A DNA stretch of 64,000 nucleotides, taken from positions 7,240,473-7,304,472 of the forward strand of contig NW_023503423.1 in assembly GCF_014529535.1 (NCBI RefSeq), given 5' to 3'. Both the position numbers and the translations under genes were made by a program. The stretch comes from Bradysia coprophila (lineage: Eukaryota; Arthropoda; Insecta; Diptera; Sciaridae). Below, one piece after another: positions 33,071 through 44,105 of the stretch. The notes beneath the pieces were generated by a model. The model saw only the letters and a list, made by a program, of their open reading frames with translations. It made no database searches and was not told where the DNA came from. Each line of letters starts with the position of its first letter. Positions within the stretch are counted from its first letter, which is position 1.

Positions 33071-35010
33071 ACCTCAACGCGTCGGAAACATCTTTTGCAT
33101 TTTGTTTACGATCCGCCACTCGTGAACCGAATTGCAGAGCACGCTTCTTAAGCCAACAAACGTTCCGCAAACCCATCCGAAATCCACATAATCGCAACAA
33201 CAATTTGTCGCCGACTCCTTCAGGCAACAGATGGAAACACTTTTGTGAGGAGTTCAAGTTCCTCACATAGAACGCCACATTTTCCTCGACGAATGGCGAT
33301 CTAGCCGTTACGCTATGGTCGCCAATGATTCGGTCGTCTCTAGCTAAATTACGACTCGGTAGCCTCGTCCAATCCAGGTTCAACTCGTTATCTAAATGTG
33401 TCCACGATTGACCGGATCGTAGAAAAGCATTTCGATGTCGAGTGTAGCCACCAAACAATTCGTCGGCTCCGGAACCTATTAACAACACCTAGAGTAGTCG
33501 AATTCGGATGTTAGTACCAACAAAACACTCACTCTCTCAACAGATTTTATTTCTCACCCGACACGGTGATTCATAGTGTACCGAATTCACTAGACCTTTC
33601 GACGACGCAGCGAACCATAATGCAGCACCGAGTGATTCATCCAGAATGCTGTTCAATGGATAGCACAGATCGGATATCTTTTCCTTTAAAGCTTCCTTCA
33701 ATTCTTCTCTGGTCACATTTACTTCAATCAAATTCCATTTCCTATTCGGACACAGTTCCGTCAATTCTTTCAATGTTTGTCGACTGGTCAGCCGATCGGG
33801 TGTTTCGTAATTTTCGTTCGCTCTGTTGGCTGATGGGTTTCGGTTAATTTTTTCGAACGAAACGTTTATCAAATCGATCGCATTGGCTGAATCAATGATT
33901 TCGTGGGCCATTAACGCTAAAATCGTGCAATCTATGCCGCCGGAAAATAAAATTCCAACTTTGGGATGATTGCATTCTTTGACAACCGGGGATTTTATGC
34001 AATTCTTGCAGAGTTGTGGCGTTGCTTCAACTCGTTGTTTCAGTGAACGCGTAAGTAGATCGATCAGTTCATCTGAAGTTGAAACAACTTCTTTACACTG
34101 TGAAAGTATAGTCAGAATATCCAGAGGACTTTTGTCTAAGTGTTCACTAAGCAATGATGTAAATGTGTATCGGTCTGACCGGCTATCATCTGTTTGCATC
34201 CAGAATGGTTCTAAGTTCTCGTGTAAGGAAATTTGGCTACCTATCACTTTTCCCACAGATCCCAGTTGCTCGGCAAAATGTTCATGAACGGACAGATCTT
34301 GCCACGTACTCAACTCAATATTAAAATCACCTGCACTGTTACTGAGGTTCAACGAAAAAATTCCGAGCGGTGGAACTTCTATAAATGAATTGTCTCCGGC
34401 CACCTTGGATGCTACGCTAGTTATACAGATGGAATTCCGATACGAACCAATAAGGAGTGTCTGTCGTCCTAGCGAATCTCTCGCAAAGTACAGTCTCTTC
34501 GACTTATTGTTGAAGTAAATTAAGCTGAATGGTCCTTGGATGTGCTTCATCAGGTCAAAGAATTCGATTTCTTCCTGAAAGGAGGCAATTTGTAAATCAA
34601 AGCCAATCAACCGAATAGACTTCCGGACATTACATTGCACTGAGCGATCTTTGAAAATAACCATTCTGTGTCACTCTGCTCCGGAGTCTTTGAAGTTACT
34701 GATCCGGTCGAATAGATGTCTCCGTTGAATAGCATAATATGATCGCGATCGACTACTGGTTGCACTGTAGCTGCATTTCCTTGCTGCCACAGTACGAATC
34801 CGGCAAATGTTACTGTGAAATCATTGCACTCGACCTGGTGTTGTGACTGTAGGTCAGGGCCACGATTTTGAAGAAGTTTTTTCGTATGCTCGTCTAGCTG
34901 TGAAGGGGATAGTTGATTGGGGATTTGCTTGGAGAAGAATGAAAGGAAAATACTTTGCCGCCCTCCGGTTCGATCGAGTTTCTCGTTAAGGAACAGAAAA
35001 TTCCGCACAT
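33069..35010 (-). CDS. ASNSD1: Asparagine synthetase domain-containing protein 1 (ASNSD1), 4 exons, 585 aa
   Basis: Asparagine-synthetase-like protein with a class II glutamine amidotransferase domain followed by an AsnB-type ATP pyrophosphatase domain. Exons: 35010-34954, 34897-34634, 34574-33558, 33488-33069. The start ATG TGC GGA ATT gives MCGIFCS, so the catalytic N-terminal cysteine of the amidotransferase is present. Exon 1 codes only 19 residues and is followed by a 56-nt intron; a longer downstream frame that skips this exon would miss the cysteine. Seen next: LLQNRGPDLQ, LFNGDIYS, IQGPFSLIYFNNKSKRLYFARDSLGRQTLL, then the PPi loop ILFSGGIDCTILAL and, in the last exon, IGSGADELFGGYTRHRNAF. 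Animal ASNSD1 has no firmly established reaction; asparagine synthesis is not shown. Tail-to-tail with NAT10, head-to-head with SRSF1 (487 bp between starts). Confidence 0.94.
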
Positions 35011-35497
35011 TTTAAACGATCAAATGCATTCGAATTGTTGTTTACAGTATTACACGCCTGTCTATTTACATCGCTTTTAACATTATTGGCATGTGTGAAC
35101 GTCGATGTATGGATGCGTTCAAATTCATTCAGTATTTCATCGATTTCGTCTAACATAAAATCAATGTCTCAGAGCGTGTACGGTTCGTGTACAGTACGAC
35201 TGAGCATATTAAGGAAGACTGAAGCGTTCACGAACCTAACATGATAAGAATCAATCAATCCACACTTTCGTTCCGAAAAAAACTTAAAAAATTCCCAAAG
35301 ACTGTGTAGCGTTCACTTACTACAGTCATTTAAGTGAACGAATCCTAACTCGAACAAAATGGCGATTTCAATAAAATCGATATGTCAAAACTTGGAGTTG
35401 TCAAATTGGCGCGGACGGGCATCAAACAGGACGATCGCAGTCGCATTTAAAATAATTGTGAATATTTGAATAAATCTTCCGATCAAAATCAAAGGAA
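35011..35497. promoter_or_regulatory. Divergent promoter region between ASNSD1 and SRSF1
   Basis: The start codons of ASNSD1 (minus) and SRSF1 (plus) are 487 bp apart, so both promoters must share this stretch. No TATA box was found at a convincing position, as usual for housekeeping genes. Coding-looking frame 35035-35244 has no domain. Confidence 0.55.
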
Positions 35498-38400
35498 ATG
35501 TCTCACAGTAATCGTAATGAGTGTCGCATCTACGTAGGAAATCTACCACCAGATATACGCACAAAGGACATCCAAGATTTATTCCATAAATTTGGTAAAG
35601 TCACTTTCGTCGATTTGAAAAACCGCAGGGGACCACCCTTTGCATTTGTTGAGTTTGAAGATGCTCGGTAAGTGTTTCCACCCAAATCCATTTCAATTTT
35701 TCGATAATCGTTTGTGTGTTGTGAGAAAAAAAAATGGTTCTGTGCCGTTGGATGGTCGAATATCGGTCGTTTGGCCGGTGACGCCAATTTGATGGATGCA
35801 CAAAAGAGTCACAGGCAGACATTTTTATTTTTCTTTTGTGTGGATGTGTTTGTTTAAAAAAAAAAACAACAAACACAACCACGAACTCGACTTGATGTTG
35901 TGAAGTTGTGACAGGAAAAATGTTTTTTTTCACGATTTAACTGGAGACTTAACTTCATATTCATCGACCCGACCTTCAGTGCAAAATTTAATCCACAACC
36001 AATGTTATGATGGAAACCTTACGAATACCAGCAAAACGTCAATCAAATTTAAAGCGAATCGATTTTCTCTCATTCTAGTGACGCTGAAGATGCGGTTAAA
36101 GCCAGAGACGGCTATGACTACGACGGATACCGATTGCGCGTCGAATTTCCGCGTGGTGGTGGTCCGGGTAGTTATCGTGGCAGTCGAGGCAGTGATCGCA
36201 GTCGCGGTGAAGGTCGCAGCAATCGTGGCCCAGTGACCAAACGTTCTCAGTTCCGTGTATTAGTGTCAGGTCTGCCCGCATCGGGTTCGTGGCAAGATTT
36301 GAAAGATCATATGCGTGAGGCGGGTGATGTGTGCTTCGCCGATACATATAAAGATGGTACCGGTGTTGTGGAATTTTTGCGACACGAGGATATGAAGTAT
36401 GCGATCAAGAAATTGGATGACTCAAGATTTCGATCTCACGAGGTAAGTGAGCAATTTGGTTGACTTTGGTCAATGCCGACAGATTTGGTGGATTTTAACA
36501 CAGAAATTTTTGTGAACAGGGTGAAGTTGCATACGTTCGTGTTCGAGAAGATATGGGTGACGACCGTCGTGATCATAACAGAGACAGGTAAGAGAATGAT
36601 TTTCGCACATTGACGTAATTGGTCCACAGTAAGATTTCATATTCAGCTGTGCAGTATTCATGTAGTCTTCCGAGACTTGCTGTCTATTTGCGAGGATTAT
36701 GCACCACGGACGTGTTTCTATCAATAGTATCCACATGAAATGTGAAAGGGCCTCAACATCTACCCTTTATTCAATCATTGAAGAATCCAAATTCGTAAGA
36801 TCCGATCCAGTAGAAAGTCTTGATAAAATTTAGAACTTCAGTTGGCCCGTCATTCATTCATTGAAAACTACCGGATTAAGGGGACAGTCTTGATGAAACT
36901 CAGAATTTCAGTTGAACTTGATCTCAACTTTATAAAACGAACGACTTTTGATTCCGTAAAAGATGTTTTTCGTTTTGCGTTTATTTAGCGGCTTGCTAAT
37001 TCTCTTCAGCAGAAGAAGGAAGCGCGATCTTTTTGTACGCAGTTCCAACTCGTGTGTAAATTTCAAACAATTCCTCAATCAATTTCCACTTTATTGTTAA
37101 GACGTAGCGTGTCCTGACCATTCAGGTTACCTGATTTTTTACGAGAATTATGAGCTCCTGTGAACTCTGGTGTAAAACCAAACAAACTTTTAATTTTTAT
37201 TAAGTGAAACATACTAGACATCAAAATCTTTTGCTCATAATGTCCACAGCTGGACCAACGAGATTTTTTAGAAAAAAAAAATTGTTACTCAGGTCAACGT
37301 GTCAACGATGAATCCGGTCAGGTCGGATTCATTTGGTAAAAAAACCTGACGTGACCTGCACTTTTATTGCACTGAAAAATCAACGACACGAGAAACGACG
37401 ACTTTCTGAAGAAACGGCGAGTCCTGAAGAAGCGGTGAGTAGTCGCCGATTCTTCAAGAACTCACCTTTTCTTCAGGAAATCGCCGTTTTTTAACATTTT
37501 GAAGGAGGGAATATTCCTAGTTTGTAATGTTAAAAAGGCGAGAAGAAATGACGACTTCCTGAAGAACAGGTGAGTTCATGAAGAATCGTTGACTACTCAC
37601 CGCTTCTTCAGAAACTCACACTCACAATCTCTTCAAAAAGTCGTCGTTCCTCGTGTCGTCAATTTATGCAATAGCTTTTTTCGGGTCAGATGATTTCAGG
37701 ACTAGACCTGGAGCCCACGACACTTTGGGTCCTTCATAAGGCCACGGCTTCAAACCTATGCCATTTTACTGCACTACACAATACAAAAAACATTTGTTCT
37801 ACAACTTTTAGATTTGGGTCCTAACGAGGGTAGAGATAGTGTGTATTTCGGCCATCTCACATCGTAGAAACTCCAAATTGGTGCCAAAATGAAGGTATTG
37901 GTGCCAAATGGCGAATGAAATTTTAAAATTAAATTTTTATTTAAAGGACTGTCGTGCCAGACAAATCAAATTTTCGAAATTTCAACTTGTCTGGCACGAC
38001 AGGCCTTTAAATAAAAATTTAATTTTAAAATTTCGTTCGCCATTTGGCACCAATACCTTCATTTTGGCACCAATTTAGATTTAAAAGTCGTAGAACAAAT
38101 GTTTTTCGTATTGTCGAATGTAGCAAAATTGCATAGGTTTCAAGCCGAGGCCTTATGAGGGACTCAAAGTGTCATGGGCTCCAGGTCTACCCCTCTTCTA
38201 TGGAATTTTCAGAATTGCTATTCCGAATAATAATCTTTGGACATTCGACTTAAGATTACTGTGAAGTTTCAACCAAAATTCCTTCTACGAAACGTGTCAA
38301 CCGAAACTATTTCCACTACCATTCGTTGTATTTTGTACCAGGAAAATATTTTTGGTCGTTTTGTTTTCGGTTAAAACTTCACCGTGGTCGACTAATGCGG

Positions 38401-38587
38401 ACTAACCGAATTATTGACTGCAGTCACAATTGTACAATTTTCATTTTAATAACTTTATGGCCAATTTCCTTTCAGATCCCGTTCTCGTTCATCGTATTCA
38501 CCTCGCCGCCGCCGTGGAACACCCACCTATTCACCGGTGCGGAGAAGCTTCTCGCGATCCCGTTCAGATTCCAGGTCAAATTATTAA
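35498..38587 (+). CDS. SRSF1: Serine/arginine-rich splicing factor 1 (SF2/ASF), 4 exons, 237 aa
   Basis: Nuclear SR protein that binds exonic enhancers and helps 5' splice site choice. Exons: 35498-35667, 36079-36442, 36520-36587, 38476-38587. RRM1 has RNP2 RIYVGNLP and RNP1 [10 protein letters not shown] glycine/serine/arginine linker follows ([19 protein letters not shown]). The pseudo-RRM has the invariant signature [15 protein letters not shown]. The RS tail is short ([15 protein letters not shown] ... [12 protein letters not shown]). Length is close to Drosophila SF2. Intron 1 is 411 bp; intron 3 is 1.9 kb and holds two large palindromic elements. A possible AATAAA is at 38941. Because many SR genes autoregulate by splicing their 3' region, the structured last intron may matter; that is inference. 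Confidence 0.95.
37367..37671. mobile_element. Palindromic MITE, TA-flanked (305 bp), in SRSF1 intron 3
   Basis: The ends read TTGCACTG... and ...TTTATGCAA and pair through ACGACACGAG then AACGACGACTTT (left) with AAAGTCGTCGTT then CTCGTGTCGT (right). Further pairs include CTGAAGAAGCGGTGAGTAGT/ACTACTCACCGCTTCTTCAG and AACATT/AATGTT. TA stands outside each end (37365-37366, 37672-37673). Interior is rich in GAAGAA words, which resemble SR-protein binding sites. Confidence 0.8.
37705..38187. mobile_element. Giant palindromic MITE, TA-flanked (483 bp), in SRSF1 intron 3
   Basis: Arms of about 200 bp pair from GACCTGGAGCCCA at the left end to TGGGCTCCAGGTC at the right end. Pairing runs through CATAAGGCC/GGCCTTATG, ACATTTGTTCTAC/GTAGAACAAATGT, TTGGTGCCAAAATGAAGGTA and its complement, to the centre TGTCGTGCCAGACAA/TTGTCTGGCACGACA with a loop of about 22 bases. 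The left arm has an unpaired insertion of roughly 55 bp (37829-37882). TA flanks both ends (37703-37704, 38188-38189). The transcript could form a very long hairpin. Confidence 0.9.
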
Positions 38588-41500
38588 AAAAACAAAAACA
38601 AAACCAATTAACTTTAAAGAGTTCATTACTTCAAACAGTAGCCGTGCAAAGTAATCGACTTTTGAGAGTCTTATTGGTCTTATTGCAAACGAAAAAAACA
38701 AAAGATTGAAAGAAAATTTGAAGAAGAAGGAAAAAACAAACAAAAAATCTATCCAAAGATAGCAACGATTTATCAAATACTGAAACACAAAATATCGCAT
38801 TTTCTTTTAGAGAGAATAATTATGGAAGAGAAGAAAATTCACCGACAAATTTTTCTTTTTATTTTTAATTTTATTGAACATAAACATTCCTTGGAATTGC
38901 AGCCATCATGTGTGCATTACATCGTAATCTTATTGTCAAAAATAAATGAAAAACAAAATTTCTTTTTTTAAAGAATGATTAGATCTCTAGGCGCACGCGG
39001 AAATATGTTTTTTTTTTAAATATATTTTTTTCTTCGTTCATGAATTTTGTAGTGTTCCGTACTTGATGAATTTGCAAAAAAAAAAAACAAAAAAATTGAC
39101 TAAGTTTAGACATGCATTTGAATTGATTAACGAAAGGAAAAATAATTAACAATTTGTCATAGATCGTCATATTTTATCGAGATTGTTCAATCATTTAGTT
39201 TTGCTTTTGTGTAATAATTGATCAATCGAAATGAGTGAACTGATTGAGCACTCTCTCCGTTTCATACTCACCAATCACACACATCCACACACACACACAC
39301 AATCTTTTATAGATTTTTCTTTTTAAATTGTAAAAAAAACCCTTTTAACCATAAAAACAAATCAAACCAACCAACCAACAAAATATCAATTTAATTCAAT
39401 TTTTCTAACATATTTTTCTCTTTTTTCTATTGATTTTTATGTGAGATAAAATGAAATTAAAAATGGATGGATGTTTTCGTGATGTTTGGAAAAAAAGGAA
39501 AGGATGAAAAGGCAAGAAAAAAAAATTGAATTTCTCGGATTGCAAATTTTATTCGCATTATTTCCAATGGACCGAATTATCCCATTATTATTCGCTGACT
39601 GGACTTGGATAGCCGATTCTCTATTCTGGATAGGATTGAACAGGATTTATGACGGGACTGATATTGTGAAAGGAAAAACAGAAAAAGAAGGAAAAAAAAC
39701 GATTTTTTTTGTGTAATATAGGAAAATGTAACAGGATGAAGACATCGCGGGAATAATAGGATTGAAAGGATTGATACGCACCTCTTAATTAGGATTTTAT
39801 TGAGAAAAAAAAAGAAAATTCAAAATGACAAAAAAATTACTTTCCGGACTTAAATTCAAACCGCTCCACGTTCGCAATAATTCATTTTGGAACGCATCTC
39901 ACTTAACGGATCTATTCTATCGATCAAAAATTATGAACGAATTGACCTCATTTTGGAATATTTTCTTCTTTTGGCCATTTTTCATCAATATTATTTGATG
40001 ATTGACTCAATCTGAGGAACTGTCCACCATTACCTACGTGGGATTTAGTAAAAAAAATTGTTTTTTTTTTCGTTGTTTTGATTTTATTGGAAAATTTCGA
40101 AATTCGTAACAGTGTGGAATTGGATTGTTGAAATTGTTTAGTAATAAAATTGGTGAAAATAAAATCAAAATGAGAAAGGATATAATAGAACGGGAATATC
40201 GGATAGGACAACGAGGGAATAGGATTGAATAGGAAGGAAGGCAAGGAATGATCGGAATAAAAAAAATGGATTTCAATCTGGTATGCTTCATGTTTTTTTT
40301 ATTTTAATTTTTTTTTAAACTAATTTTTGAAATTTAATTTTTTTTCAATTTCATTTTTGGTAACCTTATAATTTTAGTTATATATTACTAAGGCCTTGCC
40401 CTTGTTTAATCAATTAATAATGCTACATCACACCATTGTCCACCACCTATACAGAGTTTACTTTAAATGCGGAATTCTTTTTATGGAATCGTTGGAATTG
40501 GTCGAATTGGCAACACGTTATAGACCGATATGCCCACAAACATGCAATGAAATGAACATATCAGTTCCTCATAAGACTTCAAACCCAAATCACATTTTTA
40601 TACTCTTTCGTGACTAACAAGACAAGTAAAATTTTTGAATTTTCTACTGGTCAGGGACGCCAGAGCAAATTTTCAATTGCCTCATTTTAACACCGATTCT
40701 GACCGATCTAGTGGCAAATGATTTCTGTATCGAAAAACATGGCCTTATCAAAGTCTCTCCACTCTCGTCACGGTACAAAGTATTCAAAATTGTCATGTAG
40801 TTTATTTAACTGAACAAGACGAGATATTCTCATGTTGCAAATCTGAGTTCCCACATAGTTTTATGCACCAAGTTGGGCATACAAATTTAATATAATCTGC
40901 TAGCCGGGTGCAACGGACTTTAAATCTGGCTTTGATGAAGGTGGTTCGTATTTACCTATCGTTAGCAGTTCTTGAACGGCCTGAAGCTGCCAAATGGTTG
41001 TACTCACCTGTTGCTACTATTCATCCAAATATAATTTCCTCACTAATTTCGAAGGTTTCTTTATGCTTCACCGGTTGAATGTCTTTTGTTGGCGATTTGT
41101 CTCATCTTTAAAAAAAAAGATCTTTGTTTTTTCAATCATGCCGTAGATCCAAGCAATGCGAAACCATAAAAAGAATTCTCACCACTAACGAATTCTGTAC
41201 GATTAAATTGAGAATTTGTCGTTGTGCCTGTCTCACACAATATATTTTCCTATCAAATCAGTTGAATTTTTTCAATTGCTAGTTTCGGCAGACCGCACAG
41301 CGACAATTTTTCGATCACATGAAAAATGAGAAGAAAAAATTAATTCATCAAAAGGAAATGTTCTTTCAATTAAAAATTTTCTCCCATTTAGATTTTTTTT
41401 TGCATAATAATAACGGGGAATGCATGACTATATTTCCTACTATACTTCTTTTTTGATAAGGGGTTTTTTCATTACTTTTGTAGTTTTTATTTTTTTTTGT

Positions 41501-42384
41501 TCTTTTTTATTCCCAATATTAATAACCAAGTTTACCGTTTGTGGGGAAAATAATTTTTTTTATTAAAAAAATAAGTTTGAGTTTGCCATACAAATATATT
41601 GATGAAATAAACTTTTGAAAAACAATTTTTTTTGTTTTTTTAATTTAATTCAACCAACCACAGCTTCACGGCAGAAAACGTTTTTTTTTTCATGAGATGA
41701 TGAGCTGAAGGAACAGATTGCGAAACACAATCTCAACATTTTTTTAAGATTACGAAAATATGTCGCTCAGAAGGAGGCTCATAACGTCATCATCATCAGT
41801 AAGTCGTAAATCATAGCCCGGACTTTATAGGATAAGAAATTTCCCGAGATTTGGCACTAAATACTTGTCATTGATTGAGTTGAAAAACTGTTTTATATTC
41901 TGGTGGACAAAAAACGACACATTCTCTCACCAGATAGAGAGCCAAAACAACAACTTTTTCTCTCATTTTTTTCCCACTGCACAAGCTCTGTCAATTTAAC
42001 TTTTCACTCTTTTTTCTCAAAATTGTGTCCATTCTTGTTCGGAATGTTTAAAACTGTCTATGGTTCTCGGACCCTGCTCGGATGAGTTAAATATTTGCAA
42101 TTTGGTTTGAGTATCTTGAAGGATTGTTGTACAATGAGCGAAATATTATGTTTGTCACAATAATCGTCAACCAAAATGACAGAAATACCGAGTATTCTAA
42201 TAATACGACTGCAACGATGTAACAGAAAGCAGCTTTAAATGTAATGCTCAAAACCTGCACACACAACTACATTGCGAGGAACCGACGATAAGTAGTACGA
42301 GTTCGATGGCCTGCAACTTAACTAGCCTTCAATTTGGTGTAAATAATTTCATAATTACTTCCCTGGTAGAGTAATCTACTATTA
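38588..42384. other. SRSF1 3' region and AT-rich gene-free spacer
   Basis: The first part is presumably the SRSF1 3' untranslated region (AATAAA at 38941). Beyond it no gene is supported. It contains a (CA)n run near 39281-39300, homopolymer A/T tracts, a purine-rich low-complexity zone around 39480-40270 built on degenerate GGAAT/GGATAGGA words, and a very AT-rich zone at 41340-41690. Small frames (39486-39716, 39948-40244) are products of this composition. Confidence 0.5.
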
Positions 42385-42816
42385 CATGACTTAGGATAAA
42401 AAGATGAAAAGTAGAGTTTTCGTGTAAATATCATTTCATCGTCATAAGCGGGAGTTAGCAGAACGCTCGTGACGCAAGTCTGATTGCTAGAAAGAATTTT
42501 GTCGTGAATATTGGCACCATACATCAAATTTTAGACCACGGTGGACTTCATCCTCGTCCGTCTTCACCATCTGGATCAAAAGCACACCTTTTCGGTCCTA
42601 GTGACATAATTTATTTTTACATGCTACATGCGTCAAAAACCGTACTTTTCATGTTTCAAGCACTACTTTCGACGCCCTCAGCACGTAAAATCCATTACAT
42701 AACTCGGGATAAAAATGAAAAGTCTCGTTTTCGAGTGTTTATTGACCTCGGCTTCGCCTCGGATCAACAAAATTCACACGAAAACTCTACTTTTCATCTT
42801 TTTGACCCTAGTCATG
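42385..42816. mobile_element. Foldback element, TA-flanked (432 bp)
   Basis: The left end CATGACTTAGGATAAAAAGA pairs with the right end TTTTTGACCCTAGTCATG. Inward, GATGAAAAGTAGAGTTTTCG pairs with its exact complement. TA lies outside each end (42383-42384, 42817-42818). Inside the right half, 42692-42790 carries a core like the element at 20503 (CTCGGGATAAAAATGAAAAG, GACCTCGGCTTC), so one member may have inserted into or recombined with another. Confidence 0.75.
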
Positions 42817-42829
42817 TAATAGTACATTA

Positions 42830-42948
42830 CTATGCAAGGGAAGTAAAGTGATATCTCGTATCCAGATGAGAAAAAGTATCCGAGGGCGGCAGCCCGAGGT
42901 ACTTTTACTCATCGTGATACGAGATATCACTTTATTTCCCGTGTGTAG
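42830..42948. mobile_element. Palindromic MITE, TA-flanked (119 bp)
   Basis: Starts CTATGCAAGGGAAGTAAAGT and ends ACTTTATTTCCCGTGTGTAG. Long pairing: GTGATATCTCGTATC/GATACGAGATATCAC and AAAAGTA/TACTTTT to a centre GCCCGAGG/CCGAGGGC. TA lies outside each end (42828-42829, 42949-42950). Only 13 bp separate it from the element at 42385. Confidence 0.8.
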
Positions 42949-42955
42949 TACGACG

Positions 42956-43030
42956 TTTTACTATGCGAGTGACGTAAAGGTTATTGCCTATACATGTAAT
43001 AGCCTTATTACATGCACCAGCATAGTAAAA
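42956..43030. repeat. Small inverted repeat (TTTTACTATGC / GCATAGTAAAA)
   Basis: Eleven-base arms enclose about 53 bases that contain a further ATGTAATA/TATTACAT pair. TTACTATGC also starts the element at 42830, so this may be a fragment of the same family. Confidence 0.5.
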
Positions 43031-43322
43031 TACTATTTCATATCATTTTCGTGCCATGTCAACAAGAGAATATAAGTTCATGTCATTCGGGCCATCGAAC
43101 GCAATACTGGTTATCAGTACTTGAATCAGATTGAAGTGGTAAATTTGTATTTCGCAAAATCTTCAAGTGAGAAAGAGATAGTCGACCTATGAATAGATTT
43201 TCCATATGAATTTGTCACAGTTGTAATTGAGGCTGCTTCTGTCTCGATAACCGGACATTTTTCGGACCTTTTCGAAAGAATTTTAAATATAAAACCACTT
43301 ATCAACGTTCTCACTCATTTAA

Positions 43323-44105
43323 TTAACAAAAGTAAGGGCAGTCCAAGAGTTTGTCTGCAAAACAAATAAAATTTGAGATTAACTTCATTGCAAAACCATC
43401 GAAAATTGAGTGAAATATTACCATTTCTATCAGGTAACCATTCATCAGAGCCATCACAGCAGTCACAAATGCCATCGTTAATCCTACTACTCGGAATGGA
43501 TATTTCTAACGAACGACCAATTTTGAATCTGAAATGGGATGGGAACCTTACGATGATCTTTTGTCCGTTGATTGTGTATCGTAAAGGCTTACCTTTTCTG
43601 ATACGTGCAGTAGAAATGTCCATGTGCACAAGCATTTGTTTCTGGCTCATCACTTCCGTCTTCCGGACAATCACAGTAGTCATCGTTGACCTTTTCAATC
43701 GGTATCAGCACACCGGTTTTCATACACTTAAACATGGCCATCAGGCTAGGATTGTACAGGTCATAGTCTCTAAGTCGAATACCCCTGTCGAAATATAATG
43801 TCGTCGTCGTTAAACGATTGTTAACATGAAAATTGTGAGCTGTTCACCCACCTGATGATTTTCTTTCGACCAGAGTCGTCCTGGTGTTGAGCCTCTGATG
43901 ACATTGAATTGACGTTTGTATGCATTGGCATCGTTATTCTCGATTTATTCGGAGATATTGTAAATTGTAATTGATTCATGTAAAATATTTGATAAGCAAA
44001 GAAAATGATTCCCATTAACATAACAAAACACAAGGACATTTTCAGCTTCTGTTTGTAAAATGGTTTGTGGTACAGACTCTCCCGTTTCACCCACATTTTC
44101 TTCAT
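43323..44105 (-). CDS. Small type II membrane protein with glucosidase II beta N-terminal-type (LDLa-like) cysteine module, 4 exons, 194 aa
   Basis: Exons: 44105-43852, 43784-43593, 43528-43422, 43354-43323. A basic N-terminus is followed by one membrane helix (MSLCFVMLMGIIFFAYQIFY), so the protein is probably anchored in the secretory pathway with the C-terminus in the lumen. After a Ser/Asn-rich stalk comes RGIRLRDYDLYNPS, then FKCMKTGVLIPIEKVNDDYC, DCPEDGSDEPETNAC and, in exon 3, SRINDGICDCCDGSDEW, ending DKLLDCPYFC. The paired DCxDGSDE motifs are the calcium-binding signature of the N-terminal domain of glucosidase II beta subunit (PRKCSH). The glutamate-rich middle and the MRH lectin domain of that protein are absent, so this is a GIIbeta-like short protein, not the full subunit. 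Function unknown; calcium binding is inferred. Confidence 0.85.

Noticed and set aside
35035-35244. Plus-strand open frame between ASNSD1 and SRSF1
   Set aside because: Lies in the shared promoter/5' leader region, 69 codons, no domain.
38326-38709. 127-codon open frame over SRSF1 exon 4
   Set aside because: Shadow in another frame; the true frame there codes the RS tail.
39486-40291. Several overlapping frames in a purine-rich zone
   Set aside because: Low-complexity GGAAT/GGATAGG words keep frames open on both strands; no domain.
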